Below are positions 1 through 40,479 of a stretch of 64,000 nucleotides of DNA, in pieces. The notes under the pieces are model-generated. The model worked only from the letters and a program-made list of their open reading frames with translations. It was not told the origin of the DNA and did not search any database. Both the position numbers and the translations under genes were made by a program. Location: positions 1 through 64,000 of the forward strand of contig JAWZYV010013179.1 in NCBI GenBank assembly GCA_038373885.1, read 5' to 3'. Position 1 is the stretch's first letter. Each line of letters opens with the position of its first letter. Origin of the DNA: Cheiracanthium punctorium (taxonomy: Eukaryota; Arthropoda; Arachnida; Araneae; Cheiracanthiidae).

Positions 1-1185
1 AATCACTTTTTTTTTGAGAGAGAGAGGGGGGGGACCACCATCGGGCCCCTCTGTTGTAGGGTCTAGCTGTAGCGAAGTTGTCTAGCTGTAGCGAAGTTGT
101 AGGGTCTCGCTGTAATAAGGCTTGCTCTTTTTCGTTGGCCTTTGTCTAGAGCAGCTAAAAGGACACTGCTTAAAAGAAGCCTTGAAACCCATAAAATCTC
201 ATTCCAAGCTGGAGGAGAAAGTAATTTATTTCAAGCCAGCACTTCAAAATGACTTAAAGAGCTAGCACGTTTTTCTGTTTACACACTCACACTCCAATGA
301 CCCGAAGTCACAGTTGCCAACCTTTGAGATCCAAAAATGGGGAGCTTTTGCTTTGGACACAATTTACGACATAAATGGAAAACTAAGCTGTAAATAGATG
401 GGACTATTTACAGGACTAAGAAAGGGCAATTTTGGAATATGTAGAAATTTTCTTCTTATAGCAAATTTACATCAGAAAAATAATAAATTACATACTGAAT
501 TTAAAATACCGATGTTAAATCTTAACTGAAATGAAATTTTATATACCTTTATTCAAACACTTGCACATAACTTATAGTTTATGAGTAGTACAAGCGCGTA
601 TGTTTGTATCCCTTTTGCGATCACCCGTCGAAAAATTATCGAAAAAATAAAAATGGCACTATATAAATAATTTTTTTAAAGAAATTGTGGATGTTGGGGG
701 AACATTTTTTTCTTGGAATAGACACTCAATACTGTAATAATTACGATCATAGTTGAAATTAGGCGCGACAAGCCGCGACACCCCTTCAAAAAGCTTTTTG
801 AAATGTGGATCTTTGAAAAAAAGTAAGAAAAAAAAAGTTTACAATTTTTTAAAATAAAGACATATTATTTTTTCAAGCTAATAGATACACATAATCAAAA
901 TACATATATTTTACTATAATTATACTTAGTATCAAATCAGTCAATTAATTTAAAGAGCCCGTAAAAAATGCAAGACGAAGTAATAGGAAACGCTGAAATT
1001 TCTTGCCGTAAATGAAGAAACTGGCTTTTAAACCGAGTGTTGCATCTTTTGGATATGAATTATGGTCGAAAAACATGCATTACATGATGCATCAGTTACT
1101 AGGCTATCCAAAAACATGTACATTACTGTTTTTAAACAAATTTAAAATTTTCGACTTTTGGCCAGGATTTTGATATGAATACTCC
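1..1185. other. AT-rich sequence, nothing recognised
   Basis: The first 35 bases are a T run followed by GA/G-rich low-complexity sequence. At about 61-110 a short phrase (tctagctgtagcgaagttg) is directly repeated. The rest is AT-rich with no supported exon, RNA gene or transposon end. Confidence 0.5.
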
Positions 1186-1712
1186 ACTGTGCGGCGTCCA
1201 AAGGATGCGGCAATCCGTATGAGGACATGATGGCGTTCCGCTACTTGTGGAACTCCTGGAGCACAGAAAAACCATTAACTCCGATGTGTGAGACACTCCG
1301 ACGCCTACGCAGGTCCATTAAGAACAAAAGATCGGGGCTGCTCACGGAGGGTATGGTTCTGCTCCATGATAACGCGCGTCCACACGTCTCCAGAGTCACA
1401 CACATGCAACTGGCCAAGTTCAAGTGGGAGACGTTGGACCATCCGCCCTACAGTCCGGACATGTCGCCCTGCGATTTCCATGTGTTGGGTCCACTGAAGA
1501 AACCACCTGAAAGGGAAACGCTTCAACTCGGACGACGTACTCAAGGACGCAGTGACGGACTGGGTCTCGTCACGACCACAAGAATTCTGGGAACAAGGAA
1601 TCCTGCGACTTGTTCATCAGTGGGATCGTTGTGCTCTGGCCTATGGTGTATATTTTGAATAAAGTCTACATTTGTACCCACCGTGTCACTTCGTACCTTT
1701 TCATTTGATAAC
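1186..1712 (+). pseudogene. mariner transposase remnant (3' half and 3' terminus)
   Basis: Decayed C-terminal half of a mariner-family DDE transposase, the kind often mislabelled SETMAR-like in arthropod annotation. The long frame from about 1227 shows CETLRRLRRSIKNK, then LLHDNARPH, which carries the second catalytic Asp, then HPPYSPDMSPCDFH, which carries the third Asp of the DDD triad. Near 1510-1530 the frame shifts. The true C-terminus continues in another frame, with AVTDWVSSRPQEFWEQ and then a Cys-Ala-Leu-Ala-Tyr motif, ending at a stop near 1661. The segment with the N-terminal HTH and first Asp is missing. The sequence at 1680-1712 (ending ttcatttgataaccct) looks like the right terminal inverted repeat; no left partner is visible. 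This is a dead, 5'-truncated copy about half the usual 1.3 kb length. Confidence 0.85.
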
Positions 1713-2868
1713 CCTAATTTTAATTAAGAAACATTTATGGTATTCATTAAAGAGAGTTACACTAAAATAACTACTAATCATTTTTCAATTTATTCTAGGC
1801 ACAATATTACATGTTTATCCCTTTGAAAGGGTTGTATCTTAAATATATCTGAATTTTGAAATTCTGTTTTCCTTCGGATACTTTGTACTTTATGAACTAA
1901 TTCCGAGTTGTTTTTAACAATTTTATGAGTTATTTCCTAAATGAAGACAAACAAGACTGTCGTCTTAGTCTTAAAATATTACTTCAAAGCTTTAAATTTA
2001 TGGCACTTTTCTGTGTATGGCACTAGTATTAATGCTCTCTACGATGATGAAAATGATGATGAGAAAAATGATAGTTCTGAAAGTTACGTTCTCTAGAAGT
2101 ACCCGTATTAAGCACTTGGGCCCTTTATTAAATTCAAACTTGTTTAAATGAAAATATTTCCTAATTCAAAATTTTGGATCTGTAATTCTTGTTAAGTTTC
2201 TTGGATAAACGGAAGAGTTAGATATATAGTTGTGTTGTTAATCAGACTACTGAATAACAAATTTCCATAGTTACCATTATACAGTGTATGTTCACTATAG
2301 TAACTGATACTATATTCATAAAGTGGTGTCTAGGTGTTGTAAAGTAACCAAGTGCTACTGAATGCAACCACCTATGGCGCCACCTGGTGGGAAACTACCG
2401 AGTTGGCATTCCTATCTCAAAAATGAAACGAGATAGGGACAAAAAGTGATAACTAGAGAGGGGAAAGATAGAACTTTCACAAAACATTCGACTTTAGGAA
2501 ATTTTACAGCAAAAAGGGCTAAATATAGAGTTTCTTTCATTTTGGTAATTCTTGGTTGTTTTTAGGTGCATAATTTTGCCAAGCAAAAGTATTTTAAGTA
2601 TTATACACATTTTTTGGGAAATTTTTCTGAACTTAAACTAAATTTTTGAAACCGAAAATATTCGATTTTAATTTTTCATATTTTTAACAGACGAATAATG
2701 CAAGCAGTATTCTAGTTTTCTATCTAAAATATACAGTACCGCATTTGTTTGATAAATTGTGTTCCGTTGTTTGAGTATCAATATATCATAAGATTCCCAT
2801 AGCACTACTCCTGAAAATTTGCAGATGATTTAAGCTTAGTTCAGTGAACTTTGTTCATGAGATAGTTT
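1713..2868. other. AT-rich sequence, nothing recognised
   Basis: No exon or element end is supported. A short acidic plus-strand frame at about 2032-2094 (YDDENDDEKNDSSESYVL, then stop) follows an AG, but no gene context supports it. If the BTB-BACK gene has a last exon in the window it could lie here or at 1-1185, but I could not find one with the right phase. Confidence 0.4.
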
Positions 2869-3370
2869 AACCCTTTAACGCGCGGTGTCCTCGTCTTGAG
2901 GACACGAAGCTCTTGACGTTTTGACTGTTGCCAGTCACGAAGAATAGATTTGATTTCTATAAAAATAGTTGCGGATGACATAGCTCCACTTGAATCCTTT
3001 ACTTTTTAGCACGTCATTTCCCGTAAAAAAATTGTCACGGTTATTTTTAACAGCACTGACATCTGCTGAAAAATGGAAGAATGCGAGAACTGCTGGATAG
3101 ATTGCCCAATGCTGAAAAGAGGACAGCCGTTGCCATCGCTCGACATAACTACCAGCAAGATGGCGGACGATCGAAACGTTCATCGCGTGACACAGATCTA
3201 GGGACCCCTTTTTTGACGACAGCCAGCTGTCGTCAAAAAAGGGGTCCCTAGATCTGTGTCACGCGATGAACTTTTCGATCGTCCGCCATCTTGCTGGTAG
3301 TTAAGTCGAGCGATGGCAACGGCTGCCCTCTTTTCAGCATTGGAAAAGGGTTTCGCCTCAAAGGGTTAAC
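2869..3370. mobile_element. foldback element with a 119-bp-arm hairpin
   Basis: The element is bounded by inverted termini (gttaaccctttaa at the left, caaagggttaac at the right). Its right half is a near-perfect hairpin at 3106-3343: the arms pair about the centre at 3224/3225, with an inner perfect 8-bp stem (gacgacag/ctgtcgtc) around a ccag loop and only a few mismatches along 119 bp. It has no coding capacity. The right end lies about 10 bp from the donor of the 3388-3780 exon, on the intron side. It behaves like a foldback or MITE-type transposon; the family is unknown. Confidence 0.75.
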
Positions 3371-3387
3371 GTGTACCATATACTCAC

Positions 3388-33093
<29,706 letters not shown>

Positions 33094-33307
33094 CTGAAAA
33101 TGTTAATATAAAAATAATAAAATACAATAATCATTATATTTTTCAAAACAAAAAGTAGCTTAATTGACATATTTAAAGAAATTAAGAAAAAAATTTCTGG
33201 CGTACCAAATGTAAACATTGAACTTAATTTAAAAATACCTTAATTATAAAAATACGTCCTTTACCCGGAGTCGATCCAGGAATTTTTTCCAGGGTCCCAT
33301 TTTTGTG
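33094..33307. other. upstream or first-intron sequence of the BTB-BACK gene
   Basis: Contains the polypyrimidine tract and acceptor of exon 1. The upstream exon that supplies the missing base of the first codon was not found. Confidence 0.4.
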
Positions 33308-33432
33308 AACGCTATAATGCTATTGAAAATATGCTAACGCTGGTCCTTTGCGAGACCCAAAAAAACATCAGTGGGTTCGGCCATCGGTTTAGGGGTCCCC
33401 TCGAAAATATGCTAACGCTGGCCCTTTGCGAG
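33308..33432. repeat. 81-bp satellite fragment, scattered copy 1
   Basis: About 1.5 units: gaaaatatgctaacgctgg occurs twice, with acatcagtgggttcggcca between. Same family as the array at 37424-38345. It is interrupted on its right by the element at 33433. Confidence 0.85.
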
Positions 33433-33877
33433 CCAGACAGCACATAAGCTTAAATCAAGCTTGACATTTCTTTGAATTTGACGTATTAATACAAGCTTGA
33501 AAGTTCAATTCATTTTAAGCTTGCAGCAAGCTTGGGGATTCCAAAAATATGAGTCAGCAAATATTTTCCCTCCGAATTTAAGTCATTTGAACTGTCAAGC
33601 TTGAATACAACTTGATTACTGCTTGATTTGGAAAGCCACATCCACATAACAAATGATTTATCATCAGTCATAAATGTACTTAACGACAGAATTAAAAAAA
33701 AAAGATTCTATATTTCCAAATATTGAAATTCTTCAAAATAAAATAGAAATATACTACAAAATTGATTTCAAAATCAGTCGTTCATCTCGATTTTGGCCAA
33801 TATTGCCTAACATGAGTGTTGCGATATTGAAAGTTTTAAAATGTGTGCTGCTTTTAAGTTTATATTATGCGTATTTC

Positions 33878-34035
33878 CAGTGCCGTACCCAGGAAATAAT
33901 TTCGGAGGGGGTCCGGGGGTCCAACATTTCGGGGGGGGGGGTGTCTGACTTATTGAATATCATATCATATTATATATAAATATACTCCCACGGCGGGGGC
34001 TGACCCATAGGACCACCCCCCTGGGTACGGACCTG
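33878..34035. mobile_element. 158-bp hAT-type MITE
   Basis: Termini cagtgccgtacccagg and ctgggtacggacctg are inverted. Flanking octamers cgtatttc and cttattgc agree at six of eight positions, as expected for an aged 8-bp duplication. The interior has a G10 run. Confidence 0.65.
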
Positions 34036-34212
34036 CTTATTGCCCTATTAGTAGAGTCTATATATCACATATAGCATTATTTAAATTTTGATTCATCCCA
34101 TGGAAAAAAAAAGAAACAGATCGGCATCGGCCAATACTGATCAATCTCGCCACAAAACGGCGTGACAACCGTAACAGTCACTTCAAATTTTAGTCATGTC
34201 ACCTCGAGTGAG

Positions 34213-34380
34213 ATTGGCATGGTGGCTAGGACGCTGGCTTACCACAGCTTAGGTCCCGAGATCGTTTTCAGTCGCGGACGCTAGACGGAAACATTAAAAT
34301 AACTTGAGGTTTCAGCGTAGAGGGCAAAATGTGTGGAAAAATAAAATATATGGGACGAGTTCGCCGAGTGGCACCCCATG
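34213..34380 (+). repeat. possible tRNA-derived SINE
   Basis: The phrase ggtggctaggacgctggctt resembles a polymerase III box A and ggtcccgagatcg a weak box B, 31 bp apart, followed by unrelated tail sequence. No CCA or poly-A tail is clear. Suggestive only. Confidence 0.3.
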
Positions 34381-34575
34381 TATTAAGGAATTTTTTTAGT
34401 TTGAATTAAGCTTTCTATGTCAAGCTTAATGCAAGTTGGGCAAGTGTAAACTTGAACACTTGATTCAAGCTTGCATTAAGCTTATACGCTTGAAATTTTC
34501 AAGCTTAATTCAAGTTTATTGACTTGACAAATCAAGCTTGCTGCAAGTTTGATGCAAATTTGCTGTGCTGTCTGG

Positions 34576-34740
34576 GGAGACCCCAAAAAACATCAGTGAG
34601 TCCGTCTATCGCTTTAGGAGGCCCCCTCGAAAATATGCTAACGCTGGCCCTATGCGAGGCCAAAATAAACATCAGTGGGTCCGGCCATCGCTTTAGCCCC
34701 CCCACCTTGAAAATATGCTAACGCTGGCCCTTTGCTAAAC
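34576..34740. repeat. 81-bp satellite fragment, scattered copy 2
   Basis: About two units (gaaaatatgctaacgctgg at 34629 and again at 34709). This is the continuation of the copy at 33308 across the inserted AAGCTT element. Confidence 0.85.
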
Positions 34741-34934
34741 TAAAAACATTACACTATCATGTACACCCTCAAAAAGAAAGTATTCGGGAACGCACAACTC
34801 AACAGAAATATGAGAAGTTATAATTATATGTAACATGTAACATAATTTATAATTTATCATAAATAATTTTTAATGTATGAAACAAACGTAAGAAGTTTCA
34901 CTTGTATGTTTTTTTTGACAGGGTGTAGTTATTG

Positions 34935-35110
34935 TTAACTGCACAAGTTGAAGCAAATTAGAATAGCTAGATTACGAAAGGATGAAAAATAACAATAAAG
35001 CACTCGCACAAACGCATATTAACAGCTTATAACGGCTTAGTGGCGTCAAATTGAGCAAGCGAATTCGTTTCATTCATCTGTGTACGTCACACGGTCACAC
35101 AGTAGCTAGA
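34935..35110. repeat. satellite-associated unit (GAAGCAAATTAGAATAG), copy 1
   Basis: A 140-170-bp unit starting gttgaagcaaattagaatag and containing gtcaaattgagcaagcgaat. It recurs at 38352-38480 and 38540-38705, each time close to the 81-bp satellite, so the two repeats travel together. Confidence 0.75.
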
Positions 35111-35233
35111 ATGAAAAATCTGATGTATACAACACATAACTTCCTTGCACGTCTATTAAATAAAAAATATTTTCGACGCACTTCCTCTAAACTTATTTAT
35201 TTGAAAGAGATAAAATATCAGTAATAGTAAGGT

Positions 35234-36810
35234 TTAGCGATTTCTAGCCAAATATTTCGATATCGCCAAGCTGAGTTCAGTTTGAAAGATTTCCTTCTGC
35301 CACTTTATCTGGCGATATTTTACCAAAAGCCGACAAGCTTGTGATAGTTTGCAAGATTTTGGGGATAGCCAAAGTAGTCATTGACCAGAGACTTTCAATG
35401 AATTGAATGCATCCATACACCTCAGTGTATTTAAAGTCATTTGGCTCACCCTGTGAATAAATTCCCAGTCGATTGCTGTCAAAAAAGATATTGAAAACAG
35501 TTAGATATTACAATAGTTCTAAATACAAAAGATCAAAATTCTACGGGTTAAAGTTTTAGAGTTATACAAAATACGAAATACTTTTTGGCGCCAAATTTAG
35601 CGATATTTCGGCGAAACTCGTCAATATCGACGACATATGGCGAGATTTTAAGCATGGACCAAACAATGACATATTATCGCTAAATTTGGCAATATTTCGC
35701 CAAAACTCGCCAAGAACGATGACAAATGGCGATACTTTGGGCATTGACCAAATGACTGACTATCGCCAAATTTGGCGATATTTCGGCAAAAATCGCCAAG
35801 CTCGATGACAGGCGGCGAGATTTTGGGCATGGACCAAACAATGACTGTCTATAGTTGTATTATATTGAAGATGTCGATAGACAAAAAGTAATGAAATTCT
35901 TTTCGGTGGTCCTGTAAATAAACTCTCCAGTAGATTGGAACCAAAAATCGAGATGCACAACTAGATGTTACAACAATCTTATATATGAAATTTCATAATA
36001 GTTTTTGAGATTTGAGAATTAAATACACACACACGTACACCAAAAGTCGCCAAGCTTGGCGTCTTTTGGCTAGTTCTTGAGGGAGGCACGTGACCGTGGT
36101 CGGACCATTACTTAACTTATGTGGTAGAACGGTATTGTCGAATGGAATGAAATGGATGAATGTCCTTAAAATTGCCATTGACCGTAATGTATTGGAAATC
36201 TTTTGAGTGTTCCTGTAGCAGAACTATAAATGATAAAGACACTTTTTTTAATGGAGAAATTCATTTTGTAACTCTTAACAGCATATATCACTTCTGAGTC
36301 GTTTGAAATAGCCCAATACCACTAAAATACGCTTTAATGAATTTCGGCCCATAGAGCGTAATGTATTTCGAATCTTTTGGGCGGTCCTGTTGATAAACTA
36401 TCCAGTCGAATGGGACCGAAAGGGGAGGTGCACAACTAGATGTTACAACAATCCTAAATATAAAATTTCAACATTCTACGCCTAATAGTTTTTGAGATAT
36501 GCGAGTTTAATGAATTTCGGCCCATAGAGCGTAATGTATTTCGAATCTTTTAGGCGGTCCTGTACATAAACTATCCATTCGATTGCAACCAAAAGGGTAG
36601 GTGCACAACTAGATCATAGAAAAATCCTAAATATCAAATCTCAACATTCTACGACCAATAGTTTTTGGGTAAAATCATACAAGACGGTGCCCCTCATGTA
36701 AACACGGCGATAGCCGCTGGAGCTTGGCGATCGCCAAGTGCGAGCGCTACAGACCTTGGCGCCAAGCCTCCCTGGCGACCGCCAAGCTCCAACTTGCTAT
36801 CGCCGTCTTG
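35234..36810. repeat. TTGGCGA-rich block: 87-bp and 173-bp tandem repeats and a palindrome
   Basis: At 35590-35850 three units of about 86-87 bp each carry a tttggcgatatttcggc-type phrase. At 36338-36680 two units of 173 bp share atttcggcccatagagcgta and gtttttgagatatgcgag. At 36705-36820 a palindromic stretch pairs ggcgatagccgctggagctt with its complement around cttggcgccaag. The motif ttggcga and its complement occur throughout. No coding sequence. Confidence 0.75.
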
Positions 36811-37423
36811 TGACGAATAAACACTAGTTATATACCACTAAAATTTTACAAAGAAGCACAAATTCTAAGTAAATGATACTATATAAAACAGTCAAATCCA
36901 CAACAAAACATTAGAAAAAGTACAATTAAAGAAGCACTTACCTCACTTTTCCCCCCCATTCTATATTCCACACATCGACTAACACATTCTATATTCCACA
37001 CACATACTAACGAAGAAATTCCCCGAGACGCTCACTAACATACGGTAAAGGGTCCGTAAAACGGAATCAAAACCACAAGGAAAATCCAACACAAACTTAT
37101 TCGACTCAGAATCAAAGAACACCAAACTTCAATCTTCATGCAATTAACACTAAATGAAAATTCTATACTTCAAATGCACCGCGTTTAATTATCAGAATTG
37201 CCACTCAGATTCTGATAATAATAATAATAATAAAATTAAAAAAAAAAAAAAAAACAACGATTTTCCAGACCAACATGTGATAAAAAATCCAGACGATTTT
37301 CAAGTTTATGACGTCAGCTTTACATATGTTCTCCAAGGGCGAAACCAGAAGCCTGCTAAATATTGGTAAAAGCCCCATTTATGTAGTGTAAAAGCATTTT
37401 TCACGAAGGGCGCGCGAGCCACT
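36811..37423. other. AT-rich sequence with (AAT)n and poly-A
   Basis: ATA-repeat at about 37217-37235 and an A run at about 37239-37254. The 71-codon open frame across it is low-complexity and not called. Confidence 0.5.
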
Positions 37424-38345
37424 CTGCGAGACCCCAAAAAAAACATCAGTGGGTCCGGCCACCGCCTCAAAAGAGCCCCCTCGAAAATATGATAACGCGG
37501 GCCCCTCTGCGAGCCCCAAAAATAATATCAGTGTGTCCGGGCGGGCCCCTCTGCGAGACCCCAAAAAAAACATCAGTGGGTCCGGCCACCGCCTCAAAGG
37601 GCCGCCTCGAAAATATGCTATCGCGGGCCCCTCTGCGAGACCCAAAAAAAACATCAGTGGGTCCGGCCACCGCCTCAAAGGGCCGCCTCGAAAATATGCT
37701 ATCGCGGGCCCCTCTGCGAGACCCCAAAAAAACATCAGTGGGTCCGGCCATCGCCTCCAGGGGGCCCCCTCGAAAATATGCTAACGCGGGCCCCTCTGCG
37801 AGACCAAAAAAAACATCAGTGGGTCCGGGCGGGCCCCTCTGCGAGATCCAAAAAAAACACCAGTGGGTCCGGCCACTGCCTCAAAAAGGCCCCCTCGAAA
37901 ATATGCTAACGAGGGGCCCTCTGCGAGACCCCAAAAAAAACATCAGTGGGTCCGGCCACCGCCTCAAAAGGGCCCCTTCGAAAATATGCTAACGCGGCCC
38001 CTCTGCGAGATCCAAAAAAAACATCAGTGGGTCCGGCCACCGCCTCAAAAGGGCCCCCTCGAAAATATGCTAACGCGGCCCCTCTACGAGACCCAAAAAA
38101 AACATCAGTGGGTCCAGCCACCGCCTCTAAAGGGCCCCCTCGAAAATATGCTAAGCGGGCCCCTCTGCGAGACCCAAAAAAAACATCAGTGGGTCCGGCC
38201 ACCACCTCAAAAGGGCCCCCTCGAAAATATGCTAACGCGGCCCCTCTGCAAGACCCAAAAAAAACATCAGTGGGTCCGGCCACCGCCTCAAAAGGGCCCC
38301 CTCGAAAATATGCTTACGCGGGCCCCTCTGCGAGACCCAAAAAAA
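37424..38345. repeat. 81-bp satellite array, ten units
   Basis: The phrase tcgaaaatatg recurs at 37481, 37607, 37688, 37770, 37895, 37978, 38059, 38140, 38221 and 38302: steps of 81-83 bp, with two longer steps of 125-126 bp that contain an extra 44-bp partial unit (gggcgggcccctctgcgag). The unit contains aaacatcagtgggtccggcc. Because 81 is a multiple of three, frames stay open on both strands for 90-167 codons; these are artefacts, not proteins. Confidence 0.95.
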
Positions 38346-38720
38346 AAACATTAGTACAATTTGAAGCAAATTAGAATAGTAGACGAAACAGGAAAAAACG
38401 AAAAATAACAATAGCGCATGCGCAAACGCAAATTAACAGCTTAATGACGTCAAATTGAGCAAGCGAATTCGTTACATTCATCGATACATACATTCAAAAA
38501 TATTCTAACGCGGGCCCCTCTGCGAGACCGAAAAATAAACATTAGTACAAGTTGAAGCAAATTGGAATAGTAAACGAAGGAACAGGATAAAACGAAAAAT
38601 AACAATAACGCATGCGCAAAACGCAAATTAACAGCTTAGTGACATCAAATTGAGCAAGCGAATTCGTTACATTCATCTGCTTACGTCACACATACACAGT
38701 AGCTAGATTAAAAAACAACT
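38346..38720. repeat. satellite-associated unit, copies 2 and 3
   Basis: Two direct copies of the unit seen at 34935-35110 (starting at about 38352 and 38540), separated by one partial satellite piece (tctaacgcgggcccctctgc at about 38501). Confidence 0.75.
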
Positions 38721-38721
38721 A

Positions 38722-39385
38722 TTACGCATGCCCGAAAGTGCAAGAAATTTCGCATCTTTCAATAGTTCTAAATTATCCAATTTACAATATTTGATGCATT
38801 ATCATTCCTTCAAAAAAAAACGTCGCCAAGCTCTACACATATCTTTATGGTTGCCAGTCAAACTACCATCGGCAGGGTACTTTACTAACGTTGAACATCG
38901 CTCACGATGTTGCCAGAACCAAGGGGCACCGGATACGGAACATAGGCCAGTTTTTGAGATATGCGAGTTACATACATACATACGTACGTACATACAGACG
39001 GCATGGAAAAATTGGCCACAATAGACTCGCCGCTGGTCAAAATGAGTTGCAGACGCATTTATATGATCGTGCATGCTAGCTTACCATGAGATGCATCGAA
39101 AAAATTCTTAAAATTAAATTTAGAGGTAGTCAAAATCGGTTTTTTCGTCGAAATTTGGCCCCCAAAATTTTTCGGGATCACATTACTTCCTTATACTACG
39201 TACAAGGAAGTAAAAATAACAATTACGCATGCGCGAAAATGCAAGAAATTTCGGATCTTTCAAGAGTTCTAAAATATCCAATTTGCAATATTTGGCGCAT
39301 TATCACACCTCCAAAAAAACGTCGCCAAGCGATACGCATTTCTTTATGGTTGCCAGTCGAAACTACCGCCGGCAGGGATGGCGCC
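38722..39385. repeat. direct repeats flanking a hairpin-ended segment
   Basis: 38722-38885 and 39223-39385 are direct repeats (caagaaatttcg, then ctttatggttgccagtc in both). Between them lies a segment with gtttttgagatatgcgag followed by a CATA repeat, ending in the hairpin ttacttcctt...aaggaagtaa (39183-39213). The arrangement resembles a duplicated or transposed unit; the class is unknown. Confidence 0.6.
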
Positions 39386-39439
39386 AGAACCAACACTAAA
39401 TGAAAATCGAAATGTAAACCGGATACGGAACATAGACCA

Positions 39440-39572
39440 TTATTTTTTCGGAAAATCTGCCGGCAAATTGTTGACAATCGTATTCGGAACCATCAGTAAT
39501 TTCATGTGTCCGGCATTTATCTTGACCAAAAATCTCTGGTTTGGCGGACCGCCGGGATAATACGTAAGTACC
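39440..39572. mobile_element. left-truncated copy of the 166-bp MITE
   Basis: Matches the right two-thirds of 13232-13397 (ttcatgtgtccggcatttat, then ggcggaccgccgggataata) and ends at the same base. The left terminal repeat is missing. Confidence 0.8.
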
Positions 39573-40021
39573 AAATATAGTAAATTGAAATAAATGGCAA
39601 CACATTTGTTTGCCACAGAGTAAGAACATCGCCGAAAAGGGATTATGCGGAAGCTGTTCCATAAGTTGCCTTTTACATAAATTCACGCAGGCAAAAAAAA
39701 AAAAAAAAAAAAAAAAGAAAGAAAGAAAAGAAAAAAGAAAGAGTGTTGTGCATCACTAAGTCAAATATTGAGCTCACCAGACTTTTAATAATTTTAAATT
39801 ATATGAAACTGTAATAAAAGTTCATTTGTAGAGGTTACTGGCAGTTATTTCTCACGAATACTATGACAAGTTTTCCAGTACTTTTCTGATAATAAAACTG
39901 AAACTATGAAATTTAAAATTCAAATTTTCTGGCATGTTTACAGCCTTAAAATTCCACGAACTACTGTGGCGGGCATGAATCACTTACTTCGATCGCTGCC
40001 TGTGTTATAGCATGGCAGCAC
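39573..40021. other. A-rich tract and AT-rich sequence
   Basis: Poly-A and AAAG-type tract at about 39690-39740; nothing else recognised. Confidence 0.55.
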
Positions 40022-40479
40022 GGCTCACTGAGATAAGTACAGGCTGTCGGAAAACCAGTTTCTCCTATGGAATTTTGCGTACAGGCAAAGTATCGCTCCT
40101 TCGCCGATTTGGCTCTGCTACCCGACCATATCACTGTTGTCAACTCTGCAGGAGAAAATAATCTTGGCAAACTGGTAATACCGAAGTATTTTGTAAATCG
40201 GAAATGAAAGTCCAAATGACTCAAAGAGCGTGAGCAGATAAGCATATTTCAGCAGCACAAGCACGTAAACACTAAAAAATTTCTATTTTTTTTTCTCAAC
40301 TTGAAAGCATTTTTAGCCATTTCTGGATACTTTTAACTTTGATTTGAGCCACGTTTTCTCCGGCAGAGTTGGCAACAGTGATAGGGTCGGGTAGCAGCGC
40401 CAAATCGGTGAAGGAGCAAAAATTTGCTCGTACGCAAAAACGGAGCTTTTCGAACAGCCTGTACTTATCTCAGTGAGCC
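40022..40479. mobile_element. 458-bp inverted-repeat element
   Basis: Arms 40022-40154 and 40358-40479 pair with about 80-85% identity by eye (ggctcactgagataagtaca, then tgctacccgacc, then caactctgc). The 200-bp centre is AT-rich. MITE-like. The 94-codon minus-strand frame across the left arm is not a gene. Confidence 0.7.

Larger units (their letters stand above)
33433..34575. mobile_element. AAGCTT-rich element inserted in the satellite
   Basis: Perfect 11-bp inverted tips (ccagacagcac / gtgctgtctgg). The subterminal regions (33440-33640 and 34400-34560) are packed with aagcttg and caagctt palindromes. Satellite sequence resumes directly on the right (gagaccccaaaaaacatc), so this is an insertion into a satellite monomer with at most a 2-3-bp duplication. 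No coding sequence. It contains a smaller MITE (33878-34035) and a possible SINE. Confidence 0.7.

Noticed and set aside
1186..1712. SETMAR histone methyltransferase gene
   Set aside because: Only the mariner transposase part is present; no SET domain is seen.
2032..2094. Acidic plus-strand tail (YDDENDDEKNDSSES) as the last exon of an upstream gene
   Set aside because: Too short, no recognisable partner exon, and composition alone is weak evidence.
37379..38374. Open frames up to 167 codons on both strands
   Set aside because: Artefacts of the 81-bp satellite; all frames stay open because the period is divisible by three.
39961..40245. 94-codon minus-strand frame considered as an upstream BTB-BACK exon
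   Set aside because: It lies across one arm of an inverted-repeat element, and the arm recurs in reverse at 40358-40479.
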